Shown here: one piece after another, positions 18,749 to 28,203 of the stretch | Numbering within the stretch: position 1 is the first letter of the stretch | Layout of the letters: each line of letters opens with the position of its first letter | Source of the DNA: Faucicola sp902506215 | Lineage (GTDB): Bacteria > Pseudomonadota > Gammaproteobacteria > Pseudomonadales > Moraxellaceae | Direction of reading: 5' to 3' | Length of the DNA stretch: 64,000 nucleotides | NCBI GenBank assembly: GCA_016888885.1 | Contig: CP069437.1 | Coordinates: 1 to 64,000 of the forward strand | The notes under the pieces: generated by a model | What the model saw: the letters and a program-made list of their open reading frames with translations, nothing else | Told to the model about the DNA's origin: nothing | Database searches by the model: none | Made by a program: the position numbers and the translations under genes

Positions 18749-19730
18749 ACCCCACTCTCAACACTTTTAAGCGGGGTTGAAACAAAAAAGGCATGAACTT
18801 AAACTTTAATCAATGACCAAAAAGATTAGAGGATAAGCCATGCCCATTGATGAATTTATCATTAAAATCTATCTAATGGTAGATGACTACTACAAAAAGA
18901 TTGTAACAAACCGGCTAAGACAAGGCGGATATGCACCAAAGCTAACCGACAGTGAAATTATCACCATGGAGATAGTGGGTGAGTTTTTACAGATGGACAC
19001 CGATTCGCAAATCCATCAGTATTTTAAACAGCATTGGCAAACATGGTTTCCACAAATAGGCTCATATCCAAACTTTGCCAAGCAATGCGTCAATTTGTTA
19101 CAAGTAAAAACTTTGATACAACAGCATATCGTTAAACAGCATGGGCAAGACAACATTCATTTTATTGATGGCTTTCCCATTCCGGTGTGTCAATATGCCA
19201 GAGCCTATCGGCATAAAACCTTCAAATACGAAGGCAGTTATAGTTACTGTGCCTCAAAGCAACAAAAATATTTTGGCTTTGAAGGACATTTACTTATTAA
19301 TCTATCGGGCATGATAACCAATTTTACCTTTGCCTCTGCTAAGATAGATGAAAGGCTTGTTGCACCTGATATGCTTGATAATATCAAAGGCTTGTTAGGT
19401 GCAGATATGGGCTATATTAGCCCTGATTTATCTGAGTATTGCTTTAAGCGATGTGTTGATTTGCAAACACCGCTTAGAAAAAATATGCCCGATAAACGAC
19501 CAATCAGTGTACTTAATCGTCTTAAAAATGCTCGTCGCAATATTGAGACGGTGATTGGTCAGTTATCACAGCGGTTTAACATGCAAAAGGTGAGAGCTAG
19601 AGATTTATGGCATTTATCCCACAGATTTATGCGTAAAATCTTGGCTCATAACTTCTGCTTTGTAATCAATAAACAGTTAGGTAATCCCCCACTTCAGTTT
19701 GAATTGCTTATTTCAAGTTGAGAGTGGGGT
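18749..19730 (+). mobile_element. Intact IS982-family insertion sequence
   Basis: The element is 982 bp long with terminal inverted repeats ACCCCACTCTCAAC / GTTGAGAGTGGGGT. It is flanked by a 6-bp direct repeat GATAAT (18743-18748 and 19731-19736), the target-site duplication. It carries one full transposase gene. No gene is visibly interrupted by the insertion. Confidence 0.95.
18840..19721 (+). CDS. IS982-family transposase
   Basis: The 293-residue DDE transposase has IS982-type segments: an N-terminal region with KLTDSEIITMEIVGEFL, the first acidic residue in FIDGFPIPVC near residue 110, the second in LLGADMGYI, and the C-terminal RRNIETVIGQLSQRF with the catalytic Glu. GAGGA precedes the ATG. 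Length and frame are intact, so the element is likely able to move. Confidence 0.93.
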   Translation: MPIDEFIIKIYLMVDDYYKKIVTNRLRQGGYAPKLTDSEIITMEIVGEFLQMDTDSQIHQYFKQHWQTWFPQIGSYPNFAKQCVNLLQVKTLIQQHIVKQHGQDNIHFIDGFPIPVCQYARAYRHKTFKYEGSYSYCASKQQKYFGFEGHLLINLSGMITNFTFASAKIDERLVAPDMLDNIKGLLGADMGYISPDLSEYCFKRCVDLQTPLRKNMPDKRPISVLNRLKNARRNIETVIGQLSQRFNMQKVRARDLWHLSHRFMRKILAHNFCFVINKQLGNPPLQFELLISS

Positions 19731-19802
19731 GATAATATAAAATTATAGTCGATTCAATGAATTAAATAAAATAAAGGGCAAAATTTACATTTATTTACAA
19801 AA

Positions 19803-19840
19803 CAACAAAGCCACTGTCATAGTCGGCAGTGGCTTCAAGA
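19803..19840 (-). terminator. Candidate terminator after the unrecognised gene at 19872
   Basis: On the minus strand, AAGCCACTG and CAGTGGCTT pair around a 10-base loop and are followed by a T-rich tail interrupted by G. Confidence 0.55.
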
Positions 19841-19871
19841 AAATTAATCAATAATCTTACAGGTGAATGGC

Positions 19872-20849
19872 TTAAAACGCTCTGTAATTGGTGGCTGCTT
19901 TTTTCTGATTTTCCATAAAAATAGTCCCCTGTAGCCAAATATTGGCTTGAATATAATCGTTGACTTGAATGGTTGAGTCGATGTTATCGGCATTGACCGC
20001 TAAACGAATAACAACGGGATTATCAAGGCTTTCACGTAATATCACCACATCAAGCAATACAAAGTCAACGCCGTTAAAGCTGGTAGTCTGTTTGCCAATA
20101 ATTTGACCTTGGCACCAGGCTTCATCTTGTTGCCCGATGGTTTGACCAAATAAATAAGCACACATGTGACCGACGTTGATTTCAATTGGCTCCAGCGGTA
20201 AATCGTTTTCGCTAGGTTGCCAAGCGGCAATTTGGGCTTCAAGGTCTTTTGGGGCAACGTTATTATTTTTGGTCAAAATATCATTAAAAGCACGGTGATA
20301 GCGAATCGCTTCAGGCTCATCAACCACAATGGTTTCTGAGCGGTTACTCAAGCTTACACTGTAAGCAAATGCACTCAGATTGATAAAGTAGCGGTGATTT
20401 TTTTCATAGTTGTGCGCATTGATGGCATAATACTGGTCAAATACATACAGCACGGTATTGTCATCAGTTTTTAAGCGCAAAATCGCCTCTATCTGATTGT
20501 CACATTTATAGACACCTTCAATAGTGACCCATTGCCCATACGGACTATTGACACAAGGAAACGCATTAATCAAACGTTTGGGTGAGCGATTGCTATCAAT
20601 TTCAATCACTTGATTGACATGAATTGGCTGATTACCCGATAGTAAAATATGCGAAGACGTGGCGTTGGTAGTCTTTAGTGGGGTAGGCATGGTGGCAGTA
20701 TCGATATGCGATTGCAACCAATTTGGGACGTCATCGGGAATATTGTTGGTAAAACATGACCAGTGATCTGCATGACCAACCACTTGATCACAGTTTAGAC
20801 TAATCGTACTGGGGGCATTTGAAGAAGGGGGTTGGTGGGTATTGGTCAT
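19872..20849 (-). CDS. Unrecognised 325-residue protein
   Basis: I do not recognise this protein. It has no signal peptide and no membrane segment. It reads as mixed alpha/beta with several cysteines (SLNCDQVVGH, FPCVNSPYGQWV, GVYKCDNQ, GHMCAYLFGQ, EAWCQGQ). The end (VNDYIQANIWLQGTIF) resembles the closing strands of an OB-like barrel, but that is only a guess. The ATG at 20849 has AAGGAC upstream and is preferred to the start 13 codons earlier. It stands alone between the IS element and the lolC upstream region. Confidence 0.7.
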   Translation of the reverse strand: MTNTHQPPSSNAPSTISLNCDQVVGHADHWSCFTNNIPDDVPNWLQSHIDTATMPTPLKTTNATSSHILLSGNQPIHVNQVIEIDSNRSPKRLINAFPCVNSPYGQWVTIEGVYKCDNQIEAILRLKTDDNTVLYVFDQYYAINAHNYEKNHRYFINLSAFAYSVSLSNRSETIVVDEPEAIRYHRAFNDILTKNNNVAPKDLEAQIAAWQPSENDLPLEPIEINVGHMCAYLFGQTIGQQDEAWCQGQIIGKQTTSFNGVDFVLLDVVILRESLDNPVVIRLAVNADNIDSTIQVNDYIQANIWLQGTIFMENQKKAATNYRAF

Positions 20850-21328
20850 AAGACGTCCTTTAAGTAACAACAGGTTTATCAGTAACAACAGGCTTATATT
20901 GCAAACAAACTTAATAAACTAAACAGCTGTCACGATATTTATCAAAATTTTAATGATTACATTATCAGCTATCAATAGGCTAATATGAGCCTTCAAATCA
21001 TCCCGATTAAATCAACGAGTATCAGCTATTAACCTATCTGTTAACAATGGATTAACCCTTGATTAAGCAGGGATGAAATTTAATTCTGCTATGTTAATGG
21101 GGACATGCAGAATTTTTTCACCTTATTTTGCTTAAAACATCCACAATTTATTGCGCAGATATGTTTGATTCTGCGAATTTTTAGCAAAATTGCAAAAAAA
21201 CTTTTGCCAAAACGGTAAAAAAGTGTGTCAGACTAACACGCTTTTAGCAGGCTTGAATAATGGTTTTGAAATAAGTTACTTCTTTGCCTGCTGGTATCAT
21301 CAAAATAGTGATAATTTTTAGGAATGCT
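20850..21328. other. 479-bp divergent intergenic region before lolC
   Basis: This region holds no credible gene. It has a 16-17-bp direct repeat (gtaacaacaggttta type, about 20863-20896), two copies of TATCAGCTAT (about 20967 and 21023), several ATTAA-rich words, and a hairpin at 21219-21245. Promoters for the flanking genes must lie here, but I cannot place them with confidence. Confidence 0.6.
21219..21245 (-). terminator. Orphan terminator-like hairpin upstream of lolC
   Basis: AAAGYGTGT arms (one wobble) around a short loop are followed on the minus strand by T6. No minus-strand gene lies just upstream, so it may end a short unannotated RNA or be fortuitous. Confidence 0.35.
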
Positions 21329-22564
21329 ATGTTTCGACCGTTGGCTTTGTTTTTAGGATTACGGTATACCCGTGCTGAGCGAAGTAACCGATTTATTTCT
21401 TTTATTTCTTTGATTTCAATGGTGGGTTTGACGCTTGGCGTCGCCGTGCTCATTACCGTGTTATCGGTGATGAATGGCTTTGACCGCGAACTTAAGAGTC
21501 GTATTTTGGGCATGGTGCCGCAAGCTACTGTCACTGCCAGTGAAATTATCCCAAACTGGCAGACGCTAGCGCAAACGATTCAAAAAAACCCCAAAGTTGA
21601 AGCCGTCGCACCTTTTATCCAATTACAGGGGATGCTCACCGCGAATGGACAAGTTGCAGGTATCATGGTGACAGGTATTGAACCAAGCTATGAGAAAAAA
21701 GTCTCGATTATTCATCAGCATATGGAAAGTGGTAGTGTCGATAGTCTAAAAGCAGGTCAATTTGACATTGTGATTGGCAAGCAAATGGCGGATTCACTGG
21801 GGGTGAAACAAGGCGATATGGTCACCTTGGTGTTACCAGAAGCCTCGCCATCGCCTGCTGGCGTGATTCCGCGCTTTAAGCGTTTTACCGTCACTGGGGT
21901 GTATGACATCAGCCCTGAGGTTAACAATATTATGGCATTCATCTCGATGAATGATGCGGCTACGTTATTGCGTCTGCCTGCGGGAGCACAAGGTATTCGC
22001 ATGAAGCTAAAGGATTTGTTTGCCGCACCACAAGTGGCTCAGCAAGCAGCGAGCCTTGCACCCAATATGCTCATGCCTAGTGACTGGACATCGACGCATG
22101 GGAATTTATTTGGTGCGATTCAAATGGAAAAAGCCATGGTGGGGTTGTTGCTGTTTTTGATTATTTTGGTTGCTGCATTTAACATTGTCTCATCCTTGGT
22201 GATGCTGGTGACTGATAAAAAGGCGGACATTGCGATTTTAAAAACCTTTGGGGCGTCGCCTAAGCTCATCACCCAAGTATTTATGGTGCAAGGATTGTTT
22301 ATTGGGGTGATTGGTACCGTCGCGGGAACTATTTTGGGCGTGATTTTAGCGTTGACCGTGAGCGATGTGGTAGGCGGTATCAATAGTTTATTTGGGTTAC
22401 ATTTATTTGATGCGTATTTTGTCAACTATTTACCTTCACAACTTGAATGGAAAGACGTAGCTATCATCGTGGCAGCCTCACTGGTAATAAGTTTTGTGGC
22501 AACCATTTATCCAGCACGCCGAGCAGCTAGCATTCAACCGGCTCAAACATTGCGTTATGAATAG
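21329..22564 (+). CDS. lolC: Lipoprotein-releasing ABC transporter permease, LolC/LolE (LolF) type
   Basis: This is the membrane subunit of the Lol transporter that extracts outer-membrane lipoproteins from the inner membrane for LolA. The 411-residue protein has one N-terminal TM helix (FISLISMVGLTLGVAVLITV), a periplasmic domain, and three C-terminal TM helices (start LLFLIILVAAFNIVSS). The opening FLGLRYTRAERSNRFISFIS is typical of LolC/E. I start at the ATG at 21329 (AGGAA upstream). Only one permease gene is beside lolD, the arrangement called LolF/LolDF in which one protein replaces LolC and LolE. A second copy elsewhere cannot be excluded. Confidence 0.9.
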   Translation: MFRPLALFLGLRYTRAERSNRFISFISLISMVGLTLGVAVLITVLSVMNGFDRELKSRILGMVPQATVTASEIIPNWQTLAQTIQKNPKVEAVAPFIQLQGMLTANGQVAGIMVTGIEPSYEKKVSIIHQHMESGSVDSLKAGQFDIVIGKQMADSLGVKQGDMVTLVLPEASPSPAGVIPRFKRFTVTGVYDISPEVNNIMAFISMNDAATLLRLPAGAQGIRMKLKDLFAAPQVAQQAASLAPNMLMPSDWTSTHGNLFGAIQMEKAMVGLLLFLIILVAAFNIVSSLVMLVTDKKADIAILKTFGASPKLITQVFMVQGLFIGVIGTVAGTILGVILALTVSDVVGGINSLFGLHLFDAYFVNYLPSQLEWKDVAIIVAASLVISFVATIYPARRAASIQPAQTLRYE

Positions 22565-22573
22565 GAGTGAGCC

Positions 22574-23251
22574 ATGACGGCGATTTTAACAGCAAAAAAT
22601 ATCACCAAGACCTATCAAGATGGTAAAACCACCACCAATGTGCTCAATCATTTGGATATCAGTATTAACAGTGGCGAGCGCATCGCCATTGTTGGCACGA
22701 GCGGGTCGGGTAAAAGTACCTTGCTACATATCTTGGGTGGCTTAGATGTGCCGACCAGTGGGGAAGTTTGGCTACATGGGCAACGCATCAATGATTTGAA
22801 TGAAACCCAGCGTGGTGAGCTTCGTAACCAGCATTTGGGCTTTATCTATCAGTTTCACCATTTGTTAGCGGAGTTTACTGCCATTGAAAATGTAGCAATG
22901 CCACTATTGATGCGAAAAGCAGTGCCAATCGCAGCGGCGCGTCAGCAGTCTATTGAATTATTGGAAAAAGTAGGGCTTGCGCATCGGCTGACCCATCGCC
23001 CAGGCGAGCTGTCTGGCGGTGAACGTCAACGGGTGGCGATTGCTAGAGCGCTGGTGACAAAGCCTTCATTGATACTGGCAGATGAGCCCACAGGGAACTT
23101 AGACTATGCCAATGCACAGGCGGTGTTTGAAATCCTCTCAGAACTACAAAAAGATTTTAATACGGCGCTGTTGATGGTCACCCATGACCGGCAATTGGCA
23201 CAGTTAGCGGATAAACAATTAGCCTTACAAAATGGTACGTGGGTGGCTTAA
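22574..23251 (+). CDS. lolD: Lipoprotein-releasing ABC transporter ATPase LolD
   Basis: LolD hydrolyses ATP to drive lipoprotein release. The 225-residue protein has Walker A (GTSGSGKST, about residues 42-50), the Q-loop region with the LolD-type IYQFHHLLAEFTA, signature LSGGERQRVAIARAL and Walker B LILADEPTGNLD. It follows lolC by 9 bp with AGGAGTGAGCC in front, so the two form an operon. Its stop overlaps the stop of the convergent YdcF-like gene by four bases. Confidence 0.95.
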   Translation: MTAILTAKNITKTYQDGKTTTNVLNHLDISINSGERIAIVGTSGSGKSTLLHILGGLDVPTSGEVWLHGQRINDLNETQRGELRNQHLGFIYQFHHLLAEFTAIENVAMPLLMRKAVPIAAARQQSIELLEKVGLAHRLTHRPGELSGGERQRVAIARALVTKPSLILADEPTGNLDYANAQAVFEILSELQKDFNTALLMVTHDRQLAQLADKQLALQNGTWVA

Positions 23252-24072
23252 TACTCATCGAGTAGCCAGCCGCTGATAAAAGCAAAGTATTCGCGAAACC
23301 ACACATTTGGACGGATATACCAAGGGGTGTCAGACCCGACCACCTGTAAATTGGTATATCCTTGTCGTTTACCAATAAGGCTTGCGCGCAAGGTGTGAAA
23401 ATCACTGGTGACTGCGATTATCGGCTGATTTAAGGCAATCCCTTGCTGCGCTAAAATCTTTTTACTATGGATAAAGTTAAGCTCGGTACTGGTGCTGTGT
23501 TCTTCAAGCGCAATATGCGCCAAGCTGATACCATAGGTGTCGTGTAAATAGTCCGCCATCGCTTTGGCTTCACTGACATCTTCTCCCGCATCAAAACCAC
23601 CACTGGTTATCACAAGTGCGTTTGCAAAACGCTTGATGACTTCAGATGCTTTATCCAAACGCAGTTTTACCGCATCGGTCGGCTTATTATCTTTTGTTCC
23701 GCCGCCTAAAACAATAATCGCTTGCGCTGCTTTAGGATGGTTATCAGTGTTAAAGTGCTGTTTTAAATAGCTGACAAAGACACAAAAACTTATCAACCAG
23801 ACAAAAAATAGTAGCCAAACTAGCTGCCATAATTTTTTTAATGACGGCTGTGACGCCAAATAAAGTTGGATACGCTCCCAATATATCGCATGGCCTAAAA
23901 AAATTAGCCCGATGCCCAATGGCACTAGGGTGCCAATATGAAAAACACGATTGGCCAGCAATAGCCCGCAGTCAACAACCAGTATCAATCCTGCAATCCC
24001 TAGACTGATTTGGATAGTTTTTTTCCTTACGGCTGAGGTTTTGTCATTGCCGCTACTAAATTGAGTCAACAT
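23248..24072 (-). CDS. YdcF/ElyC-like DUF218 membrane protein
   Basis: The 274-residue protein has three hydrophobic helices in its first 120 residues and then a DUF218 domain: AAQAIIVLGGGTKDN, LVITSGGFDAGEDVSEA, LEEHSTSTELNF and IAVTSDFHTLRAS. DUF218 members such as SanA and ElyC affect envelope integrity and peptidoglycan or lipid-carrier metabolism; the specific role here is unknown. GGAAA lies before the ATG. It is convergent with lolD and divergent from comEC. Confidence 0.85.
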   Translation of the reverse strand: MLTQFSSGNDKTSAVRKKTIQISLGIAGLILVVDCGLLLANRVFHIGTLVPLGIGLIFLGHAIYWERIQLYLASQPSLKKLWQLVWLLFFVWLISFCVFVSYLKQHFNTDNHPKAAQAIIVLGGGTKDNKPTDAVKLRLDKASEVIKRFANALVITSGGFDAGEDVSEAKAMADYLHDTYGISLAHIALEEHSTSTELNFIHSKKILAQQGIALNQPIIAVTSDFHTLRASLIGKRQGYTNLQVVGSDTPWYIRPNVWFREYFAFISGWLLDEY

Positions 24073-24174
24073 CGATTAATAATTTCCAAAAGTTGCTATT
24101 TGTTTTACTATATCGTTCATTCGATAATTGTAAGGGAAGTAGCGAGCTATCGCTATCTTTATCAAGGATGAAAC

Positions 24175-27027
24175 ATGATTTGGCTCATAACGGTTGCCAG
24201 TTTGTTGGGGTTTTTAGTGGTAAATACGCTAGCAAACCAACCCTTGATGATAGGTTCTGCGCTAACAAGTGATGAGATAGCCAGTTATGATGCAAAAACT
24301 TGGCTCATGCTATCAGTGGTCCTGTTGATAGCACTGCTAATTAATTTAGGTTTATACCATGGCTGCAAGCGTAAACAGCTAAAACGAGCGTCACCAAACC
24401 CTGCATTCGCCTACCGTTTTGCCTTACCGTTATTATCAAGCTTTATCTTTTTGCTGACGCTCATGTTGAGCGCCAGTTATGGTTTATATCATTATAAGCG
24501 GTATGAAAACGCGTTATTGCCCTCAGCGCTCACAGTGGATGCTATCGTTGAAGCGCATCAAATCAGCGATACGCTGAGCCAAATGAGCCCGCTATCAAAT
24601 GATAATACCCTGATTGGCAATGGTTTTATCAAACAAATCCTGCAAGTCCGCGTTGATAAGGGCGGTGATGCTGATACATCGTCAGCAACCCTTCAGCCAC
24701 CGCTAACGGCACTCATTACCGCTAACATCAAAGATAACCCTGAATGGGAAGCGACCTTGTCGCAGTTAACACCTGGCATGCAGCTTAACGTAAAATTACA
24801 GCTTGCGCCCATTGCAAAGCCTAAGCCTACAAGCTTACCCAGCAATGCCAAACCGCTATCGCTAGGATTTGATGAAGCGCAATGGTTAAGACAGCGTGGG
24901 GTGCAAGCAAAGGGAGTGATAATCGGTATTGAAAAAACGAGCCTACGGGAATTTAACCCATCCCATGTCACGGACCGTATGGCTATTGCTATCGAACAAT
25001 TGCGCTGGCAACTACGCCAAAAAATCCTCGCTAATTTGCATACAACCCTGCTGAAACAATCCACGTCTATAGTCAATGCTAAAAACGATACTGCCCAACC
25101 CGCTTTTCAAAGTTCTGGTCAAAGTTCAATTGAGAGCGATATCCAAAGCCATGCAATCTTATTGGGACTGTTAACGGGTGATAAAAGCCTGATGGATAGC
25201 GACCTAAAGAATCGCTATCAAGTCACGGGGATTAGCCATTTATTGGCAATTTCAGGCCCGCATGTGTTGATGCTAGCTTCTATCGTGTCTGTTTTTGTAT
25301 TATGGCTCGTTAAGTGGCTTGCGCCGCAGTTGTTGGTCAAATTACCGAGTAGTTTGTTGGTGCTTTGGGTGAGTGTGGTGATGGCAGGGTTTTATGCGCT
25401 GCTGGTGGGTTTTGAAATACCTGCCCAGCGGACATTTTGGATGCTGTTACTGCTCACGCTGTCGAAGCAGTTATTGGTTAATTTTTCAGCTTATCGGCTG
25501 TTGGCTTGGGTTGCGCTAGGCATGATTTGGCTAGAACCGACAGCAGTCGGGCAAGCAGGGTTTTGGTTGTCCTTTGTGGCGGTGGTTTTACTGTTGAAAT
25601 TTAGCGAGACAATAGGGACAGTTAGCGCCATTGAAATTAAGGATGTTAGTCAGTTACTAGCGCCTACTGCACGCAGCGATGTGCTGAGTGGTTTTGTTAA
25701 AATCATCAGCCATCAATTCAAGGCGCTACTAAAACTGCAAATTTGGCTATTTATTTGGATGCTGCCCATCGTGGTGTGGTTTTTTGGCAAAGTATCCGTT
25801 ATTGGCATTTTGGTAAACTTGCTAGCCGTACCATTTTTAGGCTTAGTGGTTGTACCCTTGGATATGTTGGCAGGCGTCGTTAGTTGGCTACCTGTGATAG
25901 GGGATTGGCTGAGCCAAATCATTTGGTCGATGCTAACAACCCTGCTCAATGTATTTCACTTTTTGCTTAACAACCTTATCGACACGGGTGTTGCCAAACA
26001 ATCATTTTTTGCCTTATCACAAACGCAGCTTGCCCTGTGTTTGTTCATTGCGTTACTGGGGTGGTTAAAAGGCTTGTTGCCTAGAATGCTGATGTTGCCA
26101 CTGGCTATCTTATTGATATTATTGCCACTGCAGCAGCGAAGTTTAAGTAACAACAAGCCGACTCTGGCAGTTGGTGATAACCCTAAACTGGTAATCAGTT
26201 TATTAAAGAAAGGCGATGATAGCTGGCTGATTTTGTCCGATAACCAAATCAAAGCCGCTCAGGCGGATAAACCCAATTTTTTGAAAACCAAACAAGCTAT
26301 CCGTAATGTTGCGGCTGATGAAGAAATCAGTTCGCTGTTGAACCGTGATATTTATCCGCTGTTGGCAAATCAGCAGGTTCACCGATTAACTGGGGTGATT
26401 AGTCAAACGCCCAGTGTCCGCGTCAATGAGCTAGTGCAACAACTGGCAACCCATGTACCTGTTAAAGCCTACTGGCTGGCAGGGTATGATGTTGAACACA
26501 GCAGGCTTGATGTGACAGATAAGGCTGTAGCTACAAGTTTTCGCGCGATTACACCTCGCAGTTGCCAAACCGCGCAACGTTGGCAACAAGATGGCTTGGA
26601 AATCACAGCGGTGTCGGGATGGCACTTGGATTTAGCCTTAACCGATGAGCAAAAGCTAGCGACCCAAACCTGTTATATCCACATCCGTTTCAAGCCGCCA
26701 ACCAGCAAACCCTACGATGTGCTGATGTTGGCAGGTAATAGCGATATTCCGATGCAAATGACTGAAAAATTATGCACGGTGTCGGCGACCCATTTACTCA
26801 TTCAGCCCTATAATTTATCCATTAAACCATCGTGGCTAGCATTGACAAAACCTTCCTTGCTGCATGTGGTCACAGGCACATATAAGTCGCAAAAACTGGG
26901 AGAAGATAGCCAATTATCACTGGCTAGTTGGTCAGTGGATAAGCCTGCCGAACACTCGTTCGAAGTCCTGTATGCCGATCAAGTGGGCGCGGTAATTTAC
27001 ACGCTCCCCCCAGATGATACGGACTGA
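24175..27027 (+). CDS. comEC: DNA internalisation competence protein ComEC/Rec2
   Basis: ComEC forms the inner-membrane channel for single-stranded DNA in natural transformation. The 950-residue protein has N-terminal helices, an OB-like DUF4131 region (GFDEAQWLRQRGV about residue 230), the competence domain with GLLTGDKSLM and GISHLLAISGPHVLML, and many TM helices to about residue 660. The C-terminal 280 residues are laid out like the metallo-beta-lactamase domain of the family, but I see no HxHxDH metal-binding motif. AAGGATGAAAC precedes the ATG. The frame is intact. No other competence genes are nearby. Confidence 0.9.
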   Translation: MIWLITVASLLGFLVVNTLANQPLMIGSALTSDEIASYDAKTWLMLSVVLLIALLINLGLYHGCKRKQLKRASPNPAFAYRFALPLLSSFIFLLTLMLSASYGLYHYKRYENALLPSALTVDAIVEAHQISDTLSQMSPLSNDNTLIGNGFIKQILQVRVDKGGDADTSSATLQPPLTALITANIKDNPEWEATLSQLTPGMQLNVKLQLAPIAKPKPTSLPSNAKPLSLGFDEAQWLRQRGVQAKGVIIGIEKTSLREFNPSHVTDRMAIAIEQLRWQLRQKILANLHTTLLKQSTSIVNAKNDTAQPAFQSSGQSSIESDIQSHAILLGLLTGDKSLMDSDLKNRYQVTGISHLLAISGPHVLMLASIVSVFVLWLVKWLAPQLLVKLPSSLLVLWVSVVMAGFYALLVGFEIPAQRTFWMLLLLTLSKQLLVNFSAYRLLAWVALGMIWLEPTAVGQAGFWLSFVAVVLLLKFSETIGTVSAIEIKDVSQLLAPTARSDVLSGFVKIISHQFKALLKLQIWLFIWMLPIVVWFFGKVSVIGILVNLLAVPFLGLVVVPLDMLAGVVSWLPVIGDWLSQIIWSMLTTLLNVFHFLLNNLIDTGVAKQSFFALSQTQLALCLFIALLGWLKGLLPRMLMLPLAILLILLPLQQRSLSNNKPTLAVGDNPKLVISLLKKGDDSWLILSDNQIKAAQADKPNFLKTKQAIRNVAADEEISSLLNRDIYPLLANQQVHRLTGVISQTPSVRVNELVQQLATHVPVKAYWLAGYDVEHSRLDVTDKAVATSFRAITPRSCQTAQRWQQDGLEITAVSGWHLDLALTDEQKLATQTCYIHIRFKPPTSKPYDVLMLAGNSDIPMQMTEKLCTVSATHLLIQPYNLSIKPSWLALTKPSLLHVVTGTYKSQKLGEDSQLSLASWSVDKPAEHSFEVLYADQVGAVIYTLPPDDTD

Positions 27028-27118
27028 TAATTGACGATTTGGCTACAAGGCAGTGATTGTAATTTTGACCGCTTCCCCCTATCATGGGCGGTAAATTATA
27101 TATTGCTAAGGAACTTTT

Positions 27119-28201
27119 ATGTCAGATAATTGGCCACCCGATCCCAACCAACCCTCACAATCAAAGCCACCTGTTCATCCAAACCATACGCAAAACTTGC
27201 CACCCAATGCGCCATACGCAGGCCAAGAATGGCAATTGCTAGAAAAAACCCTCATGGCAAGCCTTGTGGAGCAGCGCCGTGCAAGACGCTGGGGTATTTT
27301 CTTTAAGCTCATCACCTTGGGCTATGTGCTGCTGTTTGGCGCGGTGGTAGCCAAAGGCTGTAGTGGCTCTGCCAAAAGCGGCGTGAGTAATATCGGTATG
27401 AGCAAACCGCATTTAGCCGTCGTCGATGTCAAAGGGGTTATCAGCAGCGACAATGAAGCCAATAGTCAAGCAGTGGGCGAGGCATTGACGGAAGCGTTTA
27501 ACAACGACCAAGCGCAAGCGGTGGCGTTACGCATCAACTCACCGGGTGGCTCGCCTGTACAATCCGATGAAATTTGGCAAACCATGACCGAATTGAGAAA
27601 AGCCCATCCTAACAAAAAACTGTATGCCGTTATCGAAGATATGGGTGCTTCAGGCGCGTATTATATCGCTTCTGCGGCTGATGAAATTTGGGTCAATCCC
27701 TCAAGCTTGGTCGGCTCAATCGGCGTGATTATGCCAAGCTACAATGTCCAAGGTTTGATGGATAAACTAGGCGTTAAAGATGGCACCATGACAGCCGGTG
27801 AGCATAAAGATATTTTAAGCATGAGTCGCCCGCTTTCCGATTTTGAGCGCCAACATGTACAAGGTGTGCTGGATAACACCCACGCCCATTTTATTAATGC
27901 TGTCAAACAAGGTCGCGGCAATCGCCTCAAAAACCCTGATGCCAATCAGCTTTTTTCCGGATTGTTTTGGAGTGGTGAGCAAGCGATTAATCTTGGTTTG
28001 GCGGATAAAAAGGGCGGCATCAGCACCCTTGAGTCTCAGCTCAAACTAGACAATGTCGTGGAATATAACCCAGAAGACCCGGTGAAAAAAGTGTTCGGTA
28101 AATTTGCCAGTCAAATCGGCTATGGGTTTGGCGAAACGGTCTCTAAAGGCTTTGCCAGCCAATTAACCCACGCGGCTGCAAATGACAAAGGGATGCAATA
28201 A
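27119..28201 (+). CDS. sppA: Signal peptide peptidase SppA
   Basis: SppA degrades leftover signal peptides in the inner membrane. The short form (360 residues) has a Pro-rich cytoplasmic N-terminus, a TM helix (about residues 60-79), and a ClpP-like serine protease domain. The nucleophile is Ser178 in DMGASGAYYIAS and the general base Lys230 in TAGEHKDILS; the 52-residue spacing matches the Ser/Lys dyad of short SppA enzymes. INSPGGSPVQSDE forms the conserved oxyanion-side loop. AAGGAAC lies upstream. The alpha/beta hydrolase gene starts three bases after its end. Confidence 0.93.
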   Translation: MSDNWPPDPNQPSQSKPPVHPNHTQNLPPNAPYAGQEWQLLEKTLMASLVEQRRARRWGIFFKLITLGYVLLFGAVVAKGCSGSAKSGVSNIGMSKPHLAVVDVKGVISSDNEANSQAVGEALTEAFNNDQAQAVALRINSPGGSPVQSDEIWQTMTELRKAHPNKKLYAVIEDMGASGAYYIASAADEIWVNPSSLVGSIGVIMPSYNVQGLMDKLGVKDGTMTAGEHKDILSMSRPLSDFERQHVQGVLDNTHAHFINAVKQGRGNRLKNPDANQLFSGLFWSGEQAINLGLADKKGGISTLESQLKLDNVVEYNPEDPVKKVFGKFASQIGYGFGETVSKGFASQLTHAAANDKGMQ

Positions 28202-28203
28202 CC

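Noticed and set aside
21244..21534. 96-codon minus-strand frame over the lolC start
   Set aside because: It is the antisense of lolC and its leader, with no ribosome site.
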